This document shows positions 24,795 to 38,764 of a stretch of 64,000 nucleotides of DNA, in pieces (positions within the stretch are counted from its first letter, which is position 1; every line of letters begins with the position of its first letter). The stretch is from Macquaria australasica. Lineage: Eukaryota; Chordata; Actinopteri; Centrarchiformes; Percichthyidae. The translations under genes and the position numbers were made by a program. Below the pieces are notes generated by a model, which saw only the letters and a list, made by a program, of their open reading frames with translations, did not search any database and was not told the origin of the DNA. Location: positions 1 through 64,000 of the forward strand of contig SEMN01001230.1 of assembly GCA_005408345.1 (NCBI GenBank), given 5' to 3'.

Positions 24795-27700
24795 TCACAG
24801 GCAGCTCTCCTCTTCCTCACGTCTGCAGGACAAATCAGGAGGCTTCTCAGCTTCCTGTCTGTCCTCTGGTGTGTCCTGAGACTCTGACAGCTGAGGGCTG
24901 CAGAGAAGAGAGAGGAGAGGAGTAATTCAACCAATAAACGCTAATAAACTCAATTTAATTATTACCACATTAACCTAATAAAGGCACCCTTTGGTACAGG
25001 TGAGGTACAATAATAACACCAGCACAGTTAAATACATGATACTTACAATTTTCCTGGGATACAAATAGGAGAGGCAGCTCATAAAATCATGCTGTACGCA
25101 GATGATATTCTGATTTTTGTTTTGCAGCCTCAAAAATCATTACCTGTCCACTTTGATATTATAGGATCATTCTCAAGACTCTCAGGGTATAGAGTCAATT
25201 GGACAAAGTCTGAAGCTCTTCCTTTGACAACTTACTGCCCTAAAACATCATTTCAGGTGGGTAGCTTCCAATGGCCTAAAAAGGGAATTACTTATTTAGG
25301 TGAACGAGCCCCACCCTGGTTCCAAATTGAGAGCTATCTCTGTGACAGCCTTCCTCTGGTATACTTTGCCACTGCTCAATTACCCTCAATTATCCCATAT
25401 TTCTTCACCTACAAAGGGTTTGGAAGAGGTTGTCCTTTATTTTCAAATTTAACTTTAATCTTAACCCATCTTCCAGCATTTGGCTAAATCCAAGACTCCT
25501 TATCGATAAAAAACGTTTCTTTGGAAGCTGTGGGCAGAAAAAGGTATCCTGGCCCTGAAGGACCTGTACGAGGGAAACAGTGAAAAGTTTCACAAAGCTC
25601 AGAGAACAATATGACCTTCCACATAACCAATTCTGGAAGCATCTTCAAATCAGAGTTTGACTTCCTTAAAGCAATATTAATCACTTTTGGTGTAGGACAT
25701 GAGGCATCAAAATACTATTCAATGCTATTAATGCACCAGGGACAGGCCTCAAATCTAAAAAAGACCTGAGAGTCATAAAAACTCATAAAAAATGTCATGT
25801 GAACTCAGAACTAGATTAGTACAATTTAAAATAATTAATAGAGTGTATTGGACACCGTCAAGGCAGCATAGAGCTAAACTTGGAGACAGCCCAACTTGCT
25901 GGAGATGTGGGGATGATCATGGTACACTTATTCATTTCTTATGGGAGTATGCTATTCATAAAAATATAAGGCAGTTCATTGGCCAAGATATTCCTTACAC
26001 GCCTAGTCTGTATGTTCTGGAGGATCCATCGCCGCTAAGCAACCTCCCTACGCCTCTAGCAGACTGGATTTACATAGCAATTATGTTGGGTAGGAAGGTC
26101 ACTGTTAAAGAGTGGAAATCTGCTGGTTTTCTCAGCTTGGAATTGTAGCAGCTTATGAGAAGTTGTCTTTTAGGATTAATAATCAGGTAGACAGATATAG
26201 TCTGAAATGGAACAGATACCTTAGTCACACTGAATGGCCCTGAACCCCTAAACTACCATTATAATTCCATGATATCATTTGTTTTTTAGTTTTTTTTACG
26301 TAATTATTTATTTTGTACTCTATTATTTCTATATAATTTCCCATTGTTCGAGGCTGCTATGTCTGTTTAAAAACCAAATAAAGTGTTGATCATAAAACAA
26401 AATACATGATACTTGAGATGGCCACAAGGTGGCTCTGTAATACACACGGCTGTATTAGACCTGCTGGAATAACTGACAGCAGCCACAACAATAAAGAAGA
26501 GAAACCACATAAACATTCAACACAGCAGCACTATCCTTGCAGTAGAATTATCATTAGCCTCCAGGCTGTGAACATGTGACGGAGCAACATCCATAGTTGG
26601 CTAGCACTAGCGTTAGCAACATGCTATACTATACTATAATATACCAGGTAAAGGAAAGGTGCATTATGGGAAATGTAGTATTCACTACTATGACACAGTC
26701 TGATGATGCCGGTGAGTTTTAACCATAGACTGTATATAAAGATGGACGACATGACAGCTCCCCAAAAGTGAAGCCAAAACATCTGGATCGCCCCCTGGTG
26801 GCTGGCTGCAGTATAGTTCATAAGCCCCCCCCCCCCATGTTAGCGGATGGGACATGGGCCAAACTGAAAAATCAAAGTACACGTCAAATAAAATGTTCCC
26901 AAAGATGGCTTCTGTCATTTTAGGTTCTTATCACGCTGATGTTCGTTCAAGTGTTCGTTTTTCTGATAAGTTTGTTTTTAATTTGTTATTTGATGCTATA
27001 AAAACGGGGTGTCACGTCATGATTGACAGCTGTGAGTGTGCTGTGATTGAATCAGGTGGCTGTATTGGTGGGATCTCAATACCGCGGCTCCACCACAGAT
27101 CACTACGGTGCAGACTGGTGTAGAATGATGTCACCAGCACAAGATGGCAGCTCCTGTAACCGGGGTTACCGGGTGTTACAGTGGGAGAAAGAGGAGACAC
27201 GTCAGCCATCTTTATATACAGTCTGTGGTTTTAACAGCAGTTCACCTGAACATGTCCGAACAAACACTTCAACATTTATGGACATCCATCCATCCATCCA
27301 TTTTCTATACCGCTTATCCTCTTAGAGGGTCGCGGGGGGCTGGAGCCAATCCCAGCTGACATTGGGCGAGAGGCGGGGTACACCCAGGACTGGTCGCCAG
27401 TCAATCACAGGGCTGACACATAGAGACAGACAAACATTCACACTCACAGTCACACCTACGGACAATTTAGAATCACCAATTAACCTAACTTGCATGTCTT
27501 TGGATGGTGGGAGGAAGCCAGAGCGCCCGGAGAGAACCCACGCGGACACGGAGAGAACATGCAAACTCCACACAGAAGGGCCCTAGCCAGCCAGCGAGTG
27601 CAAACCCAGAACCCTCTTGCTGTGAGGTGACAGTGCTAACCACTGCATCACCGTGCCGCCCACATTTATGGACAATAAAGTTTTATTTATTGAATATTAA

Positions 27701-30700
27701 TGAAAAGTTCTATGAAGCAGATTCTTTGATGTTTGTACCTGACTACGTCCAGCGCAGCGCTGCTGCTGGTTTCTATGGTGATGTCAATGATGGGGATGAT
27801 ATAAATGCCATGGGAGGGGCCTGCCTCCTCTGGCTCCGTCTCCAACAGGTGAACATTCACCACAGGGGCAGGACTTCCTGTAAACACAACAGAAGCTCTG
27901 AATGTCAGAGCTGCTGTGTTTAGCTTCTCTGATCAATAAAACAATCAGTATTGTTCTTCTATAGAAATGTTATTAAATGTGTTTTTGTGAGTCTGACCAT
28001 CAGTCTGATCTCCTGCCGCTCTGGATGGACTCAGTCTGGATCGAACAACAGCTGGAGATTCACCTTTCAGGAAGTTTTCAGTCAGCTGGAGGTAACACTG
28101 AAACACAACGACCACAGGTACTGACACAGGTACTGACACAGATACTGACAATTACTGACACAGGTACTGACACAGATACTGACACAGGTACCAACAGTTA
28201 CTGACAGTTACTGACACAGGTACTGACACAGGTAGTGACACAGAGACTGACACAGGTACTGACAGTTACTGACACAGGTACTGACACAGGTACTGACAGT
28301 TACTGACACAGGTACTGACACAGGTACTGACACAGATACTGACACAGGTACTGACAGTTACTGACACAGGTACTGACACAGGTACCAACAGTTACTGACA
28401 GTTACTGACACAGGTACTGACACAGGTAGTGACACAGGTACTGACACAGATACTGACACAGGTACTGACAGTTACTGACACAGGTACTGACAGTTACTGA
28501 CACAGATACTGACACAGTTACTGACACAGATACTGACACAGGTACTGACAGTTACTGACACAGGTACTGACACAGGTACTGACAGTTACTGACACAGGTA
28601 CTGACACAGGTACCAACAGTTACTGACACAGGTACTGACACAGGTACTGACACAGGTACCAACAGTTACTGACAGTTACTGACACAGGTACTGACACAGG
28701 TAGTGACACAGAGACTGACACAGATACTGACACAGGTACTGACAGTTACTGACACAGATACTGACACAGTTACTGACACAGATACTGACACAGAGACTGA
28801 CACAGATACTGACACAGGTACTGACAGTTACTGACACAGGTACTGACACAGGTACTGACAGTTACTGACACAGGTACTGACACAGGTACAAACAGTTACT
28901 GACACAGGTACTGACACAGGTACTGACACAGGTACCAACAGTTACTGACAGTTACTGACACAGGTACTGACACAGGTAGTGACACAGAGACTGACACAGA
29001 TACTGACACAGGTACTGACAGTTACTGACACAGGTACTGACAGTTACTGACACAGATACTGACACAGATACTGACACAGGTACTGACAGTTACTGACACA
29101 GGTACTGACACAGGTACTGACACAGGTACTGACACTGGTACTGACTGCATGAAGAGGTGATGTGTTTGTGAATGTGTGAGACCACCAGAAATATAACATA
29201 AAACATCAGACTGAAGCAGAATTAATTCTTCTCCATCAGAGTTCTTACAGTTTTTTGCGATTGTTTCTACACTTGTTGCAGAATTTGGTTAATTGTGTCA
29301 AAACTCTTCATATCAGCCAAATAAGACACAACACCTGGAGACAAACATCTCACTTCTTCAAAATGAAACCTCACAATCCTCACCCTGCTGTCTGTAGTGC
29401 TTTGTAAACCTTTTTAATTTACTGAACATCTACTCACACTTCATTGAACACAAAAAAAAACTTTTGTTTTAATTTTACAACAAAACTCAAAGAAAAGTAG
29501 AATTACAGTAATCAACACAATATGCTACTGTAAACTCACCGAAATAAAAATTATTACAGTAAAATTACAGTGCAATGGTAAATAAATAGTATAGTATTGT
29601 ATAGTATTGTAAGGGGTGGGGTGGATGGTTTATTGTATTGTTTATTGTAGTGCTAAGGCTCAATAATTCGTGTTCATTTAGTGTGTGTTTTCATGTGTGT
29701 GTTGTCCCAATGATTGCAAGAGATTTCACTCTTGAACAAAGTGTCTAATGTAAAAAACAATGTATAGTGTTTTAAAAGAAGTGTGTTGCAGAGTTGCAAA
29801 CAAAATGCAAAACAGAAAATGTGTTTGTACTTTTGGTACCTTTGTTAAAGGTTACAAAAGCTAAAGGTTTTTGTCTGAGCATTCACTTTCAGTGTGTGAG
29901 CAATTGGCAAAAACTGTAAATGAAAAGGACACACATACATTTAATTGGAAAACAGTCACATGTTCCCAAATCTACTGCTATTTGAAATGGTTGAAATACT
30001 GAAAAAAGTTAAAGTGGCAGTTTCAGTGTAAGAGAGTGAAACTGAAGTGTCAGTTCAAGTGAAGGATGATTTGAAATGATTCAAATGAAACAGTCTGAAA
30101 AGGAAAATTATTATAATTGAAGTGCCCTCCGCTGATTGATATGCATGCTGTAATGTCTCCAGGAGCGATTTCTGTCTGTTAAATGGTCACATGTAGAAAC
30201 AGGTTAGTTAACACTGACCAGTAACAGGTCTGACTTCCTGTTCCGGAGGGTATTATTGGGAGTTTAAAAACAGAGACTCATTAAAGATAATAAAGTGATT
30301 TGGTACCTTTTTGTAGTCGTCAGTCAACATGTTGCCCAGGGAGATGACCAATGAGGAGAAAGAAGGTCTGGATTGAGGTTTCACCTCCCAACACTGTTTC
30401 ATCAGATCAAAACTGAACACAGAACACAGAGTCAGAGAGGAGTCACACTTGTGTCCTGATATCAGACATTAAAGGACTCTTCGGAGTGTGTTTTGTTTTA
30501 TACTGGACGTAAAACATGTAAAACGTGTAAAACGTAAAACGTGTAAAACGTGTAGAAGTGTGTCGTACATGTTGTGAGGAGCATGGTTGGGGCGACTCAT
30601 TCTGTATCCTCTCTTCAGAGCAGTGTAAAACTCCTGGGTCATGGGGAGGTCGGGGTACGGGCTCCCACCTGGGACAAAACACACAAAATACTGCAGTGAC

Positions 30701-32399
30701 ATAGATGTGTACTGGACAGACTGGTGTTTGTAGTGGTTTAGACTGGTTTACCCAGAGAGAAGATCTCCCACAGTAAGACTCCGTAGGACCAGACGTCACT
30801 CTGAGAGCTGTAAATGTTGTGGAAAATACTCTCTGGAGACATCCACTTCACCGGCAGAAAGCTCTGGAAAATAAAAACATAAATTAAAGGGCAGGTTCAC
30901 AATTTCTTTAGATGTGTCTAGTGATGAACACTGTAAACAAATTTTGTTAATCAAGTAAATTAATCCGGTTAACTGACGTTTCCTCTGGCGATGTAGTCCT
31001 TGTCCTTCATCAAATCTCTGGCCAGACCAAAGTCACAAATCTTCACAAGCTTCCCCTCACAGACCAGTATGTTCCTTGCTGCCAGGTCTCTGTGGACACA
31101 CTGTTGGACACCATACACCACATGTGAACACACAACACCACATGTGAACATGCAACACCATATGGGAACAGAATTCAATGTTCATCAACACACTGAAGGT
31201 AACTGTACTGTATCTATAGTCATGTATCAGTGTTGTATTAATCAGTGATGTATTGATGAGTGATCGTACGTTTCTGGAGGAGAGAAAGTCCATGGCCTGA
31301 GAGACCTGGAAGGAGAAGCTGAGGAGGTCGTTGAGAGTGAGGAGAGGAGAGTCACTGTGGAGGAGAGACGCCTCCTGCTGGTCTGAAAGAGACAGACAGG
31401 CAGACAGACAGTTATTGAACATTACTGATGACAAACAGACTGTTTGCAGGTACACAGAAAATAATTTCAAATGAATACATCAATAAGTCTAAAGACGTTA
31501 ACTCTTATTTTTCATGAAGTGTAGGTGTAATAAGTTCTGGCTTCAGCCTTTTCTCTCATTGCTATAATCTGTTTTGACATTTACTCATTATTTTGTTTAA
31601 GCTATTTAGTTATTTATTCATAATTAAACTTTATTATTATTATTTTGAAATTAGAGACAGAAAAAGATACATTTAAATTCGATTTTTTTCCTGGCATAAA
31701 TGAGCTTCCACAATAATTTGACATTATTCATTTTAAACATATCACATATATAAATGTATACACATGATAGAAATGCAGTACTTATATACAGTGTACTACA
31801 TGTATCACCTGGTGGTGTGTACCGCGTCTCGTACACTGCAGGTTCGATGTCGGCGTAGCTGAGCTCCTTCATGGCGATGTACTGAGCACTCTCCTCCTTA
31901 TTCATGTCCATGTAACCTCCATCACTGTCACTGCAGGGCGAGAGACACTCAATACACACAGAGAGAGAGAGAGACAGGTGGAGAGAGAGAGACAGGCAGA
32001 GAGAGAGAGACAGACAGAGAGAGAGAGAGACAGACAGAGAGAGAGAGACAGGTGGAGAGTATGTGTTTCTGTGTGTGTGTGTGTGTTGACCTCTTGGTGT
32101 GTGTGTCACTCTGTAAGAAGGTGTGTTTGTTCCTCTGCAGGTAGTTCACCAGGTCTCCATGACGACAGAACTCAGTGATCAGATAGACAGGACCTGGACC
32201 GACAGACAGACAGTTAGTGTGTCCTGTACGCTGAGCTGCAGTTCTCTGTCCCGCAGGCAGCATCTCTCACTGAGCTTCAGATTTATAATGAAAGAGTGTT
32301 GATATGATTATGATTTTAGATGAGAACATGCAGCTTACTGAGTTATCAGTATGATCTGTTGGTGTCTTTTTCATTTTCATAATGAAGAGTTTCCTTATG

Positions 32400-32435
<36 letters not shown>

Positions 32436-33233
32436 TTATACACAGTAAAATATACAACAAAATAAAAGTTTGTGAACTAAAAAAACAAATGTCGTTTTAG
32501 AAACAGACAAAAATTCTGTTAAAAGACAAATAGACATTTAATTTGACATTAAAATGAGAATTTGAACAACTATTACTATACAACAATTTAAAAACTTGTA
32601 AAATGTTATCTGCAGAACTCACTTTGCTGAAACTTGTTGATGCAATTAAATCTGATTTTAAGAGATTTTAGAAAGGTTTCATTTTCACAGCAGTTTTATA
32701 ATTATTACTGAAAAGTCTCCACCAATCACACACCAGCGTCACTCAAAGTCTGAGCACATTAATATTAACATTTAAACTTGATGAAAGGAAACAATGCAGG
32801 AACATGAATCTGTTGTCCTGTTGCATGCTGGGAGGCTTCCCAGCACACCTACCTCATGTACCTGCAATCACATGATCAGCACTCAGCCAATCATATGAAG
32901 GCTGGTCATGGTTTCAACTCTCTACTCATTTTGCCATTATTTCAAAATAAGAGCGCACTGTTATTCAAGATAACTTCGTCCAGAATCAACAATTAAGCAT
33001 TTAGGATTAGTTATAATCAGACTAGGATTATATCGGGATTGTTTTAGGATACATTTAGAATTAGTTTATCATTAATTTAGGATTAAATCAGAATTAAAGT
33101 GTACACCTCCTCTCGTGCACGCTCCCAGCAGGTTGACGACATTCAGGTGAGGACCGAGATGAACCAAAACCTTCAACTCTGACTTCAGAGATTGAACTGC
33201 ACTGCTGCTGGCTGAACACACACACATACAGAG

Positions 33234-33267
<34 letters not shown>

Positions 33268-36200
33268 TTTCATCGTTATTGATTTCATGCCTGAAATAAA
33301 AATATTAATAATCAATCAGACTGGTTAGGGTTAGGGGGTTAGGGTTAGAATCATAACCCTAACCCTAACATCACAGAGTTTCTTTGACATGACGAGACAC
33401 AAACCTCCGACATGTTTGTAATCCTTGTACTGACGGCTGCCATCAAATGTACTACAAACATGGAGTCTGTGAATATTTCACTCAGTGAACGGCTGCAACA
33501 ACACATTTATAAAACAAATAATACTGACAGACAGACAGTCAGACAGACAGGTACGTACGTTTGACCATCTTGACGGCCACTTTAGTTGAAGAATGAGAGT
33601 GAAGCAGGCCGGAGACAGTCGCCTCAACGACACGACCAAACGCACCTGAACCCAACACCTGACCTGGATGCAGAGACAGATAATCAGATAGACAGGGTGG
33701 GTGAAACTGTTGCTGACAGACTGCAAAGATTTAAATGTGTTTGATGTCACACTGAAAGTTTGATGCTTTTTTCAAGAACAAACATCACTGAGTGCTTTAA
33801 TTTTGAAAGAGCAAAGTGTGGTATAACGTGACATCATGAATGACACTGTTAAGATTATATTAGGATTAAATTAGGATCATTTTTGTACTTTACCATTAAA
33901 TCTTCTTGGGGGATTTCCTATTACAATGTTGTCGCTGGGAATTAACTTGTACCACATGTTCTCAGAGTATTACCTAGTACTTAATTTTCTCAGAGTATTA
34001 CCTAGTACTATGTTGTCCCTTGGTACTTCCCAGGTGGAGTTGTAGGGCAGGTGGGCGGGGTCGAGGTAGGTGTACTGCTGTCCATCAGGACTCACCGACT
34101 CGATCACCTTCCAACGAACTTCATAACGAGGTTTCTAACAAGCAGGAAGAGATGCTGACAGCTCCGGTCACCAAAATAAAAGATTCAAAGTACTGCCAGA
34201 ATCTCATGTTGTCATGGCAACCCAGAAAATCATGTCAGAGTGATGGTGAAAAATACAACCAGTACTGCAGTTGTACTACTGAGCTACTACGGTACTACTA
34301 AAACTGCAGTTAAGAATAATAGTACTACACTGAATACTGACTTTTCTCCAGAGGACTCACCGACTCGATCACCTTCCAACGAACTTCATAACGAGGTTTC
34401 TAACAAGCAGGAAGAGATGCTGACAGCTCCGGTCACCAAAATAAAAGATTCAAAGTACTGCCAGAATCTCATGTTGTCATGGCAACCCAGAAAATCATGT
34501 CAGAGTGATGGTGAAAAATACAACCAGTACTGCAGTTGTACTACTGAGCTACTACGGTACTACTAAAACTGCAGTTAAGAATAATAGTACTACACTGAAT
34601 ACTGACTTTTCTCCAGAGGAGGATGAGGATGATGAGGAAAATGATGGCAATGACGACCAGGACCAGAACTGCTGCCAAGACTGCAACCTGAGACATGAGA
34701 GCTGGAGATAGGCAGAGAGAGAGACAGGCAGAGAGAGAGAGTCATGTAAAGTAAAGAACAAATTAATAATGTACATTACAACATTATTGCAGTTTTAGTA
34801 CGTACAGTTGGACAATATTCGGAGGTCAGTGTTACAGTGTAGTACGTACAGTTGGACAGTATTCGGAGGTCTCTGACTCGTCGTCCTGCAGAGTTTTTTG
34901 CTTCACAGCGAACAGCTGACAGAGAATTGAGACTCTGCAGAGTCAACACACTGCGTACCTGCACAGGTGAGACACACACACACACACACTCTTCTTCATA
35001 TCATCTTCTTCATATCTTTGCACTTTATTATCTCTCCTCCCCTCTGATGACATCACTGGTTACCTGGGTGACGCCTCTCTCCTCCACCTCAGTGATGTTC
35101 TCCTCCAGAGTCCCGCCCTCCGAGACTGCTGATAGGCTCCTCCAGCCGCCCGTCAAATTACTGCACCTGCAGGAGACAAACACGGTTACACTGCTGTGTG
35201 TATGTGTCCATCCATCCATTTTCATCCTCCTGTCTAGGGCCGGGTCGCTGTGGCAGCAGGATAAACCAGGTAGTCCTGACGTCCGTCTCTCCAGCAAAGT
35301 TTTCCAGCTCCTTCTGGAGGATCCTGAGGTGTTCCCAAACCAGATGAGATATAATCTCTCCAGCACGTTTTGGGTCTACCCCGGGGTGTCCTACCAGTTG
35401 GACATGCCCGGAAAATCTCCAAAGGAAGCTGCCTAGGAGGATCCTGATCATATGCCCAAACCACCTCAACTGAATCCTTTTGGTGTGAAGGAGCAGCAGT
35501 TCTCAGAGCTCCCATCCAGATGTCTGAGCTCCTTACCCTCTTCCTAAGGCTGAGCCCAGACACCCTACAGAAGAAACTAATTTCAGCTGCTTGTATCTGC
35601 ATACTCATTCTTTTGGTCACTACCCAAAGCTCATGACCACAGGTGAGGGAGGGTTGGAACGTAGATCGACTGGTAAATTGAAAGCTTTACAGCTACCTCT
35701 GAATCACAACAGTCCGGTACATCACCTGCATTACTGCTCACACTCCATTTCACCCTCACTCATGAACAAGACCTGGAACTACTTGAACTCCTTCACTTGG
35801 GGCAGGGTCACACTCCCAACCCGGAGGGAGAAATCCACCGTTTTCCAGCAATTCAATTCAATTCAGTTTTATTTATATAGCGCCATATCATAACAAAGTT
35901 ATCTCAGGGCACTTTTTCGAATAGAGCAGGTCTAGACCGACTCTTTATATTTACAGAGACCCAACAGTTCCCACCATGAGCAAGCACTATGCGACAGTGG
36001 CAAGGAAAACTCCCTTTTAACAGGTAGAAACCTCGAGCAGAACCAGGCTCAGGGTGGGCGGTCATCTGCCTCGACCGGTTGGGTTGAAGGGGAAGGGGGG
36101 AGCGGGAGAGAGCAGGAGGGAGGAGAACATACAGCAGCTCAGCCACAGCATGGAGATAAAGATGTGGCATTGATGTTAACACCAACAGAAACAACACTAA

Positions 36201-38723
36201 GAACAACACTATAATAGCAATACTAATAACAAAACAACAACAGCAATGGCAAGCAGCGGGTGCAAAGAGCAGGTTCTGCAGGGGCGGCAGGCGTGGCAGC
36301 TCCCTGAACCAGACCCACAGCTCCGGAAGACAGAAATACCAGAAAGCAACAGAGGAGAGAGAGAGAGGAGAACACAACTCTGGAAGTTGAGATTGATATA
36401 GCTTTCCTGAAAGCATTGATGGGATATGAGGGCGTACAGATGGAGAGGAAGAGGAGGAGAAAGGAGCTCAGTGCATCATAGGAAGTCCCCCGGCAGTCTA
36501 GGCCTATAGCAGCATAACTAAGGGGGGGCTCAGGGATCACCTGAGTCAGCCCTACTATAAGCTTTATCAAAGAGGAAAGTCTTAAGCCTACTCTTAAATG
36601 TGAGGAGGTTGTCCGCCTCCCGTACACAAACTGGGATCTGGTTCCACAGGAGAGGAGCTTGATAGCTGAAGGCTCTGGCGCCCATTCTACTTTTAGAGAC
36701 TTTAGGAACCACAAGGAACCCTGCATTCTGGGAGCTTAGTGCTCTAGTGGGGTAATAGGGTATTATGAGCTCTTTAAGATATGATGGTGCCTGACCATTT
36801 AGGGCTTTGAAGGTGAGGAGAAGGATTTTAAATTCTATTCTGGATTTTACAGGGAGCCAGTGTAGAGAAGCTAATATTGGAGAAATATGTCCTCTTTTTC
36901 TGGTTCTTGTCAGTAAACGTGCCGCAGCATTCTGAATCAGCTGGAGAGTCTTAAGGGATTTATTGGGGCAGCCTGATAATAGAGAGTTGCAATAGTCCAG
37001 CCTAGACGTAACAAATGCATGGACTAGTTTTTCTGCATCTTTTTGAGATAGCAGAGAACCATGGCCTCACACGTGGAGCTGCTGACTCTCATCGCTTCAC
37101 ATTCAGCCACAAACCGCCTCAGTTTGTGCTGAAGGTCACTATCTGATGAAGCCAATAGAACCACATCATCTGCAAACAGCAGAGAAGCAATTCTGAGGTC
37201 CCTCTCCTCAACCCCGGCTGCACCTTAAGATCCTGTCCATGAAAATCACTAACAGAATCAGTGACAAGGAACGACCCTGGGAGAGCCCAACACCCACTGA
37301 AAACATGTTTGACTTCCTGCCGAGAATATGGACACAGCTCAGTTATATAATGGCTCCTAGCAATGGTCCTGGTACCCCGTACTTCAACAGTAGCCCCCAC
37401 AGGACTCACTGGTCAAAAACCTTCTCCAAGTCCACAAAACACATTTAGACTCGATGGGCAAACTCCCATGATTCCCCCCCCAACAATCCTGTGAGGGTAA
37501 AGAGCTGGTCCACTGTTCCACAACCAGGAGCAGTGTGATACCCCCATAATTGGAGCACACCCTCTGGTCCCCCTTTTTAAAGAAAAGGGAACCACCACTC
37601 CAGTCGGTCCGCAGGCACTGTACCCAACCTGAATACGACATTGAAAAGGCGTGTCAGCCAAGACAGCCCCACATTGTCCAGAGCCTTCAGCATCTCAGCA
37701 CCACACCTGGTGCCTTGCCGCTGAAGAACTTCTTGACTACCTCAGAGACCTCGGACAGGGGTGAGGCTTCCACCATGTCTTTCAGCTCTCAGTTGGGTTC
37801 AGGAGTTCCTCAAAGTGCTCTTTCAACCACTCGACAACATCCCCAGTCTTGGTCAGCAGTTCTCCTCCCTGCTTTCCCTTCCTGAATCATCTGATGGTTC
37901 ATGAGTCTGTGTGTGTTGGTTACCTGTGTGAGCTGTGACAGGTGTACCAGGTGACAGATGGGGGCGGAGCTCCCTCGCTGACACACAGCACTGCCTTACT
38001 GCTGACCTCGGACAAAGACGTGATCCTGGGGGGTGCTGCACACAGACACACACACACAGATAAACACACACACACAAGCTGTGAGCAACCTGTCTGTCAA
38101 TCATCCTGTCTCTCTCTCTCTCTCTCTCTCTCGCTCTCTGTCTGACCTTTGACCTCCAGGTTGAAGACGACCTCCTCAATGTCATCGTCGTTGGAAACGG
38201 TCGCTGTGTAACTTCCTGTCTGAGTCATCTGGACTCGAACCAGCGTCAGCATGCTTATATACCTGCACATCATTCAATCAATCAGTTAATCAATCAGTCA
38301 GACTGTGTGTTTCTCATCGACCACTAAAGACATGATTTTACTTTTGATTATTTCTAACTTGACCTCTGATCTACCTGCTTCCTGTCAGGTGTGTGGTGGT
38401 GATGTAGGTGGTTTCCGTGGTGACAGTCTGGTTGTCTTTGGTCCAGAGGACAGTGGGGGTGGGGTGGGCGTCAACCTCCACACTGAACTCCACCGTGTGA
38501 TGGAGGAGAGACGACACGTTGGTCTCACCTGAAGGCCACAGGTAGACGTAACCTCGATCTGCAGAGAGAGAGAGAGACGGTTTACCTGTCTGTGCGGTCA
38601 CCTGTCTGTGTGTGTGTGTGTGTGTATGTGTGTGTGTACTCACCCAATACTGTCACTGTGATGTTTTTCTCCACAGTTCGTCCCAGCATTGTCTCCTGCA
38701 CCTCACACACATACACACCTACA

Positions 38724-38764
<41 letters not shown>

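Noticed and set aside
28104..29150. CRISPR-like array
   Set aside because: Units are 10-12 nt and contiguous with no unique spacers; it is a minisatellite in a vertebrate intron.
34020..34566. Two plus-strand frames with an identical 70-residue segment
   Set aside because: Antisense reading of the 265-bp pdgfrb duplication, not a repeated protein gene.
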